A stretch of DNA of 11,977 nt from CAZILN01 sp964540005 (GTDB taxonomy: Bacteria; Bacteroidota; Bacteroidia; Bacteroidales; SM23-62). Position numbers and translations under genes: made by a program. The stretch's first letter is position 1; every line of letters starts with the position of its first letter. The notes under the pieces are model-generated. The model was not told the origin of the DNA and did not search any database. It was given only the letters and a program-made list of their open reading frames with translations. The DNA is taken from positions 1-11,977 of the forward strand of contig CAZILN010000232.1 in assembly GCA_964540005.1 (NCBI GenBank), in the 5' to 3' direction. Shown here piece by piece: positions 1 through 8,100 of the stretch.

Positions 1-1051
1 TATTGACTGCCATCCGGGTGGCCGCTTCTTTTTCTTCGGGGTTCAGTGTGAAAGGTTTTATTTCAATTGGGAGCTGCCCCGATGCAAAATCCTGGTCGAT
101 AAGTATTTCTTTCTGTATTTCTTCGGAAGATTGGTATGCTACGAACAATTCCTGCAGGCCTGTTCTGTCAGGCAGGGTCAGGATAAAACGGCCCGACTCA
201 TCACTGACAGTGGCAAGATAAGCAGGTTTAGGTCCCAGCAGGGAGAAATGCAAGCGGTCTTTAGGGACCGCTGACCCCGTAGCGGTATTTATTACCCTGC
301 CAGAAAGGGAGATTCCATGAATATCAGGAAGATAATTAAATCTGAAATCCATATCATTTACTTTGTCCCCTGGTTCCATAAAGGTACATGTGGTATCTGT
401 CAGGCCTGCAGGTACTAAAGTCAGGCAATACTTTTCAGGAAGGGAATCCGCGGAGCCCTTGATAGAACATTCAAGCCGGACCATCTCTCCCTTTGAATAA
501 CCAGGCTTACTGGTCTGGCAGAGTATTCCCGGCAGGCTCCTGTTTCCTTTCCTGCTTAATACCGGCGTGGTTTCATCCCTCTCGTCCATCAATTCCCGGT
601 TGAAGGGATTGATTATTTTAAGCGGCATGTAGAAAAAGCTTTGAGGGCCAAAGTTCCGCATCCACCGGGTGTAGGCCCTGAGGTAGTATGTTCCTGTCAG
701 GGCTTCTCCCGGTATGGCAAGGGATCCAGTCCCTCCCCTATGGTCAAGGGGGTATTTACCCTGGGCGACTGCTGTACCATCAGAGCTAACCAATTCAACA
801 TACAATACCTTACTCCAGGCCTCATCTGAATTGCCTTGCTCTGTCCTGTAAAATGATCGAAAAAAGATGCGTTCATTCACTGCATACATACTCCGGTCTG
901 TAAATACATATACATATTCACGCCGGTTCATAGCTTCCTTCTGAAAGGCTTTTTCATACGGAACCTGGGAGAGCATACCGGGCACACTGATCAGCAGTAA
1001 TACCTGAACAAGAAGAAGACAGTATATGGCCATGCATCTATTCATCATCAT
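1..1051 (-). CDS. MG2-like giant surface/periplasmic protein, N-terminal part (3' end outside window)
   Basis: The frame is open for 350 codons from 1051 to the left edge, so the gene is partial. Three consecutive in-frame ATGs lie at 1051, 1048 and 1045, and a fourth at 1033; I take the first. The N-terminus is a signal peptide: a hydrophobic stretch over residues ~7-25 (IYCLLLVQVLLLISVPG), with likely cleavage near LSQ/VPYEK. Next comes an MG2 (alpha-2-macroglobulin-like) segment at ~42-140, with YVYVFTDRSMYAVNERIFFR followed by GTYYLRAYTRWMRN. A second beta domain at ~255-310 (SGRVINTATGSAVP, then DESGRFIL) resembles a carboxypeptidase-regulatory fold. Bacteroidota proteins of this kind usually follow a TonB receptor and DUF4249 gene and are ~800-1000 residues long; their substrate is unknown. 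The start overlaps the DUF4249 stop by 14 bases, so translation is probably coupled. No lesion is visible here, unlike the two genes upstream. The family call is by recognition, not search. Confidence 0.8.
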   Translation of the reverse strand, partial: MMMNRCMAIYCLLLVQVLLLISVPGMLSQVPYEKAFQKEAMNRREYVYVFTDRSMYAVNERIFFRSFYRTEQGNSDEAWSKVLYVELVSSDGTAVAQGKYPLDHRGGTGSLAIPGEALTGTYYLRAYTRWMRNFGPQSFFYMPLKIINPFNRELMDERDETTPVLSRKGNRSLPGILCQTSKPGYSKGEMVRLECSIKGSADSLPEKYCLTLVPAGLTDTTCTFMEPGDKVNDMDFRFNYLPDIHGISLSGRVINTATGSAVPKDRLHFSLLGPKPAYLATVSDESGRFILTLPDRTGLQELFVAYQSSEEIQKEILIDQDFASGQLPIEIKPFTLNPEEKEAATRMAVN

Positions 1052-2195
1052 CCCAGTAAGGTGGACGTTTAGTGGTGCCCCCGCGCAGCGTACAGTCGAA
1101 ACAGGATGGGTGAGAGTAACCGTAGGGTGGACCCGACCTGGGTTTTAACAGGGATATCAAATAGTAAAACTCATTTCCTAATTCTTCAACAGTGAAGGCT
1201 GTGACCAGTGGGCAATAAATATTCTTCACTGGGAAATCAAACTTGTACTTTACCAGGATCCGTTTTTCAAGCACCTGTGATGCGAAGAAATAGCCCAGTA
1301 CCTGTTCCGTATGGTCATTGATATTAATAATGTTACCGGTCGACCCTGAGGGCTGAGCTTCGTATAAACCACCTGTTTCAGTCACCTGGTTCTTCATTTT
1401 TTCCCAGTAGAGGAAGGCATCATTAGAAAGGGTATACTGCATGACCAGCAGGCTGTATTTTCTTCTAAGTTTGACGGTCTGGTTGGAAACATAATTCAGG
1501 GGATATTTGTTCAATTCGTTGGTAACCAAGTGCCTGGTAGAAGCTGTATGGAATTCATTCACAGGCTGGGTCCTGTAACAGGTATACAGGGAATCGTTGG
1601 GGTGGTCGAATTCCTGGAGGGACTTGCCATCCCAGATATACTCTATCAGGTAAATGGAATTGTACTCAAAGGTTTCATTGAGCTTCCAGAGGTAATTCCT
1701 TGATGCATTGTTCCCTCCCCTGACATCCAGGTAAAACTGGAGCCCGTATTGTATCACCCTCGAATCTGTGGATTTCAGGGTTTTTACTTCATAGTAAATG
1801 GAATCAGGAGCTGTACCCGGCAGCAGTGAATCAAATGCCGACTGATACTGTTGTCCGTCAGGAGTCCGGACCAACAGCCTGTATGCTTTATTCAGACCAA
1901 GGAAACTTTCATCCAGAATAGATCTATACAGACCTGGAGAATACTCAGAGTAACTGACAGCCGTACCATTGTTGTCCTCAACCTGTACTTCGCATTGACT
2001 GACAGGGATAAACTTAGGTTCGTCATAGGGGGAGGAGCGGCTGATTTCGACAATGTGCTGCCCGGGGCGGTCGGTAATATTTCCGCTTATCACAAGCAAG
2101 TCCCTGGTTTCATTGATATCAGGCTAAAACGGTTCAATGCATGAGACCACCAGAAGCAGTAATATCACTGTATATACCGGCTTACTCACTCGCAT
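1038..2195 (-). pseudogene. DUF4249 lipoprotein gene interrupted by an early amber stop
   Basis: From the ATG at 2195 the frame reads MRVSKPVYTVILLLLVVSC, a lipoprotein signal peptide with its lipobox cysteine at residue 19, then IEPF and a TAG at 2126-2124. The same frame continues with PDINETRDLLVISGNITD and stays open to the TAG at 1040-1038. Across the stop this matches the usual start of DUF4249 proteins (CIEPF-x-PD, then LLV-x-G-x-ITD). The rest is a normal DUF4249: an early beta region ending near SLLPGTAPDSIYYEV and the typical cysteine-rich end (CFDCTLRGGT, then PPYW). Ignoring the TAG the length is 385 codons, usual for the family. A TTG at 2099 could give a 353-residue product, but without a signal peptide it could not reach the outer membrane. 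The start overlaps the receptor remnant by 14 bases and the end overlaps the MG2-like start by 14 bases. The likely original residue at the stop is acidic or Tyr; GAG or TAC/TAT to TAG needs one change. A sequencing error remains possible. Confidence 0.8.
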
Positions 2196-4303
2196 AATTT
2201 CCCAGTTTAAAATTCCATGAAAGTGTAATTACCGGCTGTCCGAAGATGGAGAGTTTGTACCTATTGATCCGTAGGGGAAATGGCAATGGTATTACTGAGC
2301 ATAAAAAGAAACTGCCTGACCCTGTTATATGAAAATTTCACGGAATTATCTGACCCCAGCATATACTTCAAAGCTATCCTGGGTTCCGGTCCTGAATAAT
2401 GCTTTATTACCTTTCCGGATTAGAAGTTCAGGGTATCGGTAATATTACTGATTCGCCTTGGAAGGCCTTCTTTGAATTCAAGTACCCGGTCGGGTCCCAG
2501 GGCCATAAAGTGACTGTAGCGGATTCCTCCGTATAAAGTTAGCTTCGAGCTAATTGTGATCTCATCTGCCAGGTACAGTGCTGTTTCTACCCCGTCCTCC
2601 GTACCAAGATTTACAGGGTTCCTCAGGGAAAGCTCCCCGGAAGGTTCTACCGATCCCCTGTTGAGCCTGTAGTAATCAGAGTTCAACCCGAAAGTCAGGG
2701 TGTGTGCACCCAGTGAAAGCCAGGTAAAGTCACCACTTGCCCTAAAGTGATCGATACGGTAGTGCTGTCGGTATCCGTATGAAGCCAGGGTCTCATCGAC
2801 CGTCCGGAATGCATATTCGCCAAATACGGCAGAAACATCACCCGATATCCTTGGATTGAACCTATGCCTGAGGTTTATTGATCCACCGGCATTTGAATAT
2901 TCATAAGAGTTGGCCGATCCCAGCAAAAGCCGGTCCCGGCTATAATATCCGAAGGTTTTAACCAGGTTGTTTTCATCAGGCTTCCAAGTAAGTGTGCCCG
3001 CCAGGTCATAGAAGGAGGCATTGCTTTGCCTCAATTCGGGGTCTTCCAGGCGCTCCAGAAGCCAGTCGGAATAGGTTGACCGCGCACTCAGGACGAATGC
3101 GCTCTTGTTTCTTACAACCGGGCCCTCCACTGCGATGTGGCCGGTAACCGGACTTATCCCCCCGCGTGCTGTATAGCTGTTCATATTTCCCTGCCGGGTT
3201 GATATATCGATGAATGATGCCAGCCTGTCTCCATATTTTGCCGGCAGGTTGCTTTTATACAGCGAAAAATCCTTGATGATATCCTGGCTAAGGGAGGAAA
3301 AAAATCCGAACAGGTGGGAGCTGTTGTAAACCGCTACTTTGTTGATATATATCATATTCTGATCCGCGGGACTCCCCCGTACATTGAATCCCATGGTCCC
3401 TTCACCCACGTTCTGAACCCCTGGCAGCATCTGGACTATCTTGAGCAGGTCTTTTTCACCAAGCACAACAGGTATCTCTTTAACCTCCTTATAGTTCAAG
3501 CGTTCAAATCCCATTTGTGTGCCTTTCACGTTATGATACCGGCTTGATTTAATAACCACTTCCGAGATAGGGATGAGGGATTTTTCCATCCGGATGTCCA
3601 TGTTCACCCCCGACCTGACGTCCAGGTAATAGTATTCAGCTTCCAGCCCCATACTGTTGAAGTCAATGGTATATTTTCCCGGGGGAAGGACTATGCTGTA
3701 GATCCCGTCCACATCGGTGGCAGCTCCCCTTTTTAGTTCCTGCACATAGATAGTGGCGCCAATCAGCGGCTCGTTTGTTTCACTGTCAACGATCTTCCCG
3801 TATACAACAGCACCTGATTGTTTTCCCACTGTCCCTGGTTCATGTTCACCAATCACGATGGTCTCCCTCAGGCCGGCTTTCCTGCCTTCAATATATAGTT
3901 GCTCGGTTTTGGTTAGCGTACTATGAGAGTTGCTGTCCTGTTCCGTTCCCGGGAAGGTGTTGTTCATCGAATACTCCGGAAGAGTGGTTACCAAGGTCAG
4001 ATCACGGGTAATGTATGCCTGCCCGTCCCTGTCTATTGTTGCGTGCAATCCTGCCGGTTCCAGCACAGCGGACAGGGTTTCCAGGAGAGAGTTCTGTCCG
4101 GGCGGTACCGATATTACTAATTCCTCCACTCAGTTTTCCAGGTAATAAAAGCGAACCGGTGTTGTCCGTTCTATGGACCTGACAAAGTCGGGGAAAGATA
4201 CCTCATGGAAGGGACCTGTGATAGTCACATCATATTCCTGTGCACTGACCGGACGGAAGGCCAGAAGCATTACCAGTAGCTGTATGTATTTTCGGTCCGT
4301 CAA
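2182..4303 (-). pseudogene. TonB-dependent receptor with STN and carboxypeptidase-regulatory domains, degraded
   Basis: This is an outer-membrane receptor remnant with at least three lesions. Domains in order: signal peptide (LLVMLLAFRPVSAQ), STN domain (TPVRFYYLEN, stop, VEELVISVPP), carboxypeptidase-regulatory domain (VVYGKIVDSETNEPLIGATI), plug (VLGEKDLLKIVQMLPGVQ, then GFNVRGSPADQNMIYIN), and barrel strands. Lesion 1 is a TGA at 4132-4130 where STN domains usually have Trp. Lesion 2 is a TAA at 2422-2420 (DTLNF, stop, SGKVIKHYSG), probably a former Tyr. Lesion 3 is near 2260-2273: the barrel frame ends at SNTIAISPTDQ and TAG (2263-2261), while the next frame gives the last receptor strands, YKLSIFGQPVITLSWNFKLG, ending in TAA at 2184-2182. 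Family members have a couple of hundred more residues between those motifs, so this is an out-of-frame deletion. The longest intact frame (4129-2420, GTG start) lacks signal peptide, part of the STN domain and the barrel end. The proposed start is a TTG at 4303 overlapping the upstream stop (TTGA); it may be a mutated ATG. Ligand unknown. Confidence 0.9.
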
Positions 4304-5046
4304 TTTTGTGAGGAAGATGGTAAAACGGAGGATATAAATTCCATCAATCCGGTTAATTGTTCAGGCGAAGCTCTCAATAGACGGATGTTGTGCTGCCATA
4401 CATACTTTTTTATTTCTTTTTTGGTACCGGGTGAAAAAAGTGATACCAGTTTTCTTTTGGAGGTAAAAGGGTGAAGTTCACCATCAAGCTCCAGGTAGCA
4501 ATGATGCCTGGGATCAGTAAAAACTTCGGGGTACTGAAGATTATCAGTTGTTTCCATTTTTTGTTTATCCCAATGTATATAACAAGCCAGGCCTTCTTCC
4601 CTGATCACCTGGTAGAATAGTAATCCCCGGTTATCCAGATCCAGTTTTTCAAAGTAGTTGCCTGACAGATCAAAGGCATCTATGCGGACCGAGCTAAGGA
4701 AGATCTGGTTGATACCTCCCAGCATGCCCTGGTATGTGAGGATCAGGCATTGTGCATACAGATCATATTTGGCCATCAGATTGTCGTATTTTTTCCCCGA
4801 GAGGATCACACTGCCAGGAAGCGGTTCCAAACCCTTTAAATAGGGATGCTTCATTACACCGTGGTAGCGGTTATAGAACTGGATGTCATTGATCAATTCC
4901 TGGTCAAGTCCGTGTTTTTTCCGGATGTATGCATCCAGATCTTCCTGACCGGAGGGTGGATTATCCGTAGATTGCGCGCCAATTGATGAAAGACATAGAA
5001 TTGATATTGAGCAAATTAGCAGAACTGACTTTAATATAGCAAACAT
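4300..5046 (-). CDS. exported protein of unknown function, first gene of the TonB-receptor operon
   Basis: I do not recognise a named family. The ATG at 5046 gives 248 residues beginning MFAILKSVLLICSISILCLS, a signal peptide with likely cleavage after IGAQ (residue ~25). A TTG at 5055 would add three residues, and I see no reason to prefer it. The mature part is mixed alpha/beta: a first motif DAYIRKKHGLDQELINDIQF; a central segment KYDLYAQCLILTY, then IDAFDLSGNYFEKL and GLLFYQVIREEGLACYIHW; and a basic C-terminal half, ELDGELHPFTSKRKLVSLF, then KKEIKKYVWQHNIRLLRASP. I recall proteins with this order of elements (a YD..-L-Y motif, a strand with a FDL/FTL pattern, then a K-rich helix) just upstream of Bacteroidota TonB receptors, but that is memory, not a search. 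Its TGA (4302-4300) overlaps the proposed receptor start, so it belongs to that operon. It is the only full-length gene of the operon in the window without a visible lesion. Probable location: periplasm. Confidence 0.85.
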   Translation of the reverse strand: MFAILKSVLLICSISILCLSSIGAQSTDNPPSGQEDLDAYIRKKHGLDQELINDIQFYNRYHGVMKHPYLKGLEPLPGSVILSGKKYDNLMAKYDLYAQCLILTYQGMLGGINQIFLSSVRIDAFDLSGNYFEKLDLDNRGLLFYQVIREEGLACYIHWDKQKMETTDNLQYPEVFTDPRHHCYLELDGELHPFTSKRKLVSLFSPGTKKEIKKYVWQHNIRLLRASPEQLTGLMEFISSVLPSSSQN

Positions 5047-5145
5047 AATTGGCAAGATCGTTATATTACCTAAATGATGTATTCTTTACCATTCCTTGTC
5101 AGGCAGGTTAGAGAATGTACTACTTCCTCTGGTCATTTGATACTA

Positions 5146-8100
5146 TTACTGGATGACCACTTTCCTCAGCTCCTGTCTTTCATGATTCCTTACCCTCAGG
5201 TAATAGACCCCTGCAGGAATATCCGACACATCCAATGACTCGGTGAACTGGCTGACCTTACGGCACTGCTTGCTGATAACCGTTTGGCCACCAGTGCTAA
5301 TGAGCTCAAGCAGGTAGGTGCAATGATCCACTAAAAGTATTTCGATTTCCAGCACATCACTGGCCGGATTCGGGAATATCCTCAGGTTGCCCTCAAAACC
5401 TTTAATATCCCTGATCGAAACTGTCGAAAGGATATATACCGAATCTGTCCCCATACAGGTATTTGTATCACTCACCACAACGCTATACCAACCTGAAGCA
5501 TCGGCTTGGTATGTCTGTGTTCCATCTGTACCGTTCCAGGTATATGTTGTAAATCCTTCTCCTGCATCCAGGGTGTAAGGCAGCAGTGTCTTGATGGTAT
5601 CATTTTCACCTCCCAGGTTTACTGCGGGGAGTTCAAAATGATCGATAAAGACTGCCAGGCTGTTGTTGGAGTCGTCGCTGTCAGAACTATAAATAGTATA
5701 GAGATCAAAACGGTGCTGTCCTTTCACTGAAAGGTCGAAGGTTCCTGAGAATGTATATTCAAGGGAATCACCCGGTTTAAATGCCTGGCTGAAGTTCAGA
5801 AGTCCAGTTACAGTAGAATCGCTGTTGAAGATGGCAATCACCTGGCTGCTCTCATTGCGGATGGCAGCCTCTCCGAAATTCATGATGCGGACAGTGAGCT
5901 CCTCCTCGTTACTCAGCATGCATCCCGGTAAGGGTAAAATAATGCCGCCGATTCCTATATCCGCAGTTCCAAAGCTTACTTTAATATCATCTGTGCTTAC
6001 ACAGCCCTGCCCGTTAGTGACACTGACCCGGTAGAGCTGATCAGGTGTCTGTGCGGTTTTATGTACCGTATAATACCTTTCAGTTGTGCTGTCATGCCAT
6101 AAATAGCTGTAGGTGCCTTCGCCTGCATCCAGCATGAGGCTGTCAGTATGTATAATGGTGTCGGTGCCCAGGAAAATATCGGGGTACAGATATATTTCGA
6201 TGGTCTGCAAAAGGGTATCATTTGACGGGATCTGGTCCCTGCTGAAATCAGCAGTGATCGAGAATTGATAATTGCCTGCTTCACTGAGATCCACCTTATC
6301 CGTGAATGTATAAACCAGGGAGTCGCCAGGTGGCATACCCTGGGTCATAAACAAGGTGTCAACCATAGCTTCTCCTCCATTCACTATGGATGTCAGTGCG
6401 ATGGTGTCTCCAGCCACGAGAGCATTGGTGCCGGTATTTATTATGAGGATCTCGAGGTCTTCTGCAGGGCCCAGCTGACATGAATTCTGAAGGTTGCTGA
6501 TCCGGTCGACAGCAATATCAGGAACCAGGGCAGTAATATGCACTGAATCTGTACCCGTACAGGTATTGGTATCCGATACCCTTGCTACATACCATCCTGG
6601 TGCATCGACCTCAAAGGTCTGTGTGCCCTCGACTTCGTTCCAGAAATAAGCAGTAAATCCTTCTCCGGCATCCAGGGTGTAGGGCAGTAGTGTTTTAATG
6701 GTGTCATTTACGCCTCCCAGGTCAACAATAGGATCCGGATAATGTTCTATGATTACAGCCAGGCTGTCGTTAGTGAGATCAATGTCAAAATCATAGATGG
6801 TGTACAGGTCGATTCTGTGCTCGCCTGTCTGTGAGAGATCGAAGCCGGCACTGAATGTAAAATCAAGTGAATCACCCGGATTAAAGGCATCTGTAAAATT
6901 CAGTTGCTCTGAAACAGGGGAACCATTATTGATGATGGCGATTACCTGGCTGCTTTCATTACTGACTGCGAAATTTCCATAATTCATGATTCGGACGCTG
7001 AGCACATCCATATCACCCAGCTCACATCCCGTTAAGGGCAAGAGGATGCTGCTGATGCCGATATCCACATATTCGAAGCTTACTCTTACCTTGTCCGTGG
7101 TGGTACAACCATTCACATCAGAAACACTGACCGAATAGAATTTATCTGTTGTCTGGTCGCCGTAGTATACCGTGTAATGCCTGTCTGTGGTGCTGTCATG
7201 CCAGAAATAGGTGTAATCACCTGGACCGGCATCCAGAATGAGGCTGTCGATGTGACTGATTGTGTCGGCACCGAGAGAAATATCAGGGAAGCCAAAAATC
7301 TCTATGGTCTTGCGTAAGGTATCATTACCGGGGACCAGGTCCTTTCTGAAATCAGCGGTGATTGTGAATTGATAGCTGCCGGTTGCACTGAGGTCTACAT
7401 TGTTTGTGAAGGAAAAAAGCAGGGAGTCGCCAGGCAGCATATCCTGGGATAAAAACAGGGTATCAGGAGTAAGCGTTCCTGCATTTACCTGGTACGTAAA
7501 TGCTATCGTGTCCCCTGATATGAGCGCATCACTGCCGGTGTTTCGCAGTAGTATGTCCAGGTTCTCAGTGGCAGACAGCTGGCAGGAATTGTCCAGGTTC
7601 GTGATCCGGCCGATGGTAATATCCGGAACAAGAAGGGTCATATGAACCGAATCTGTGGATGCGCAGCGAGTACCCTGTTGTACCGTGACCGAATACCATC
7701 CTGTGGTATCGATGGTAAGCGTCCGGAGGGTTGATCCATCCTGCCAGAGGTAGGAATCATTTCCGGCCCCTGCATCGAGAATATAAGTGAGTGCCCTGAC
7801 AGTCGTGTCTGCACCCAGATCAATTGCTGTTATACCAAAAATATCGATTGAGGCATGGCTGGTATCATTGAATGTTGAATCATCGCCTTCAACCTTATTA
7901 TATGCACTGAGATCATATGAGCGGATCTGTGACAGATCTATGGGGGTAAGGAAGGTATACTCAGCGCTGCTGTCAATCTCGATGTCTGCGCTTACGGTCA
8001 TAATCTCTTCAATGGTATCCTCTTCGTGCACAATGAGGCCTAGGGTGATCTCCTGTCCCGGTTCCCATTTATAGCTGCCATGATTGGTGATGCTCACGCG

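Noticed and set aside
3..221. 72-codon open frame on the + strand at the left edge
   Set aside because: It is antisense to the open MG2-like gene, which has a signal peptide and recognisable motifs.
1038..2099. Treating DUF4249 as an intact 353-residue gene starting at TTG 2099
   Set aside because: The lipoprotein signal peptide is present in the same frame just upstream of the TAG, so the short frame is the tail of an interrupted gene.
2420..4129. Treating the receptor as an intact 569-residue protein starting at GTG 4129
   Set aside because: It would lack signal peptide, half of the STN domain and the C-terminal barrel strands, all of which are found in the flanking DNA.
4130..4132. Reassignment of TGA to tryptophan, which would explain the receptor's first stop
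   Set aside because: TGA ends the upstream exported gene at 4302-4300 in a tight overlap, and the receptor is also broken by TAA and by a frameshifted TAG. Recoding one codon would not restore it, so decay is the simpler reading.
5047..5145. Terminator or promoter between the giant gene and the exported-protein gene
   Set aside because: No convincing hairpin with a T-run and no TAnnTTTG-type promoter was found in these 99 bases, so whether the operon has its own promoter stays open.
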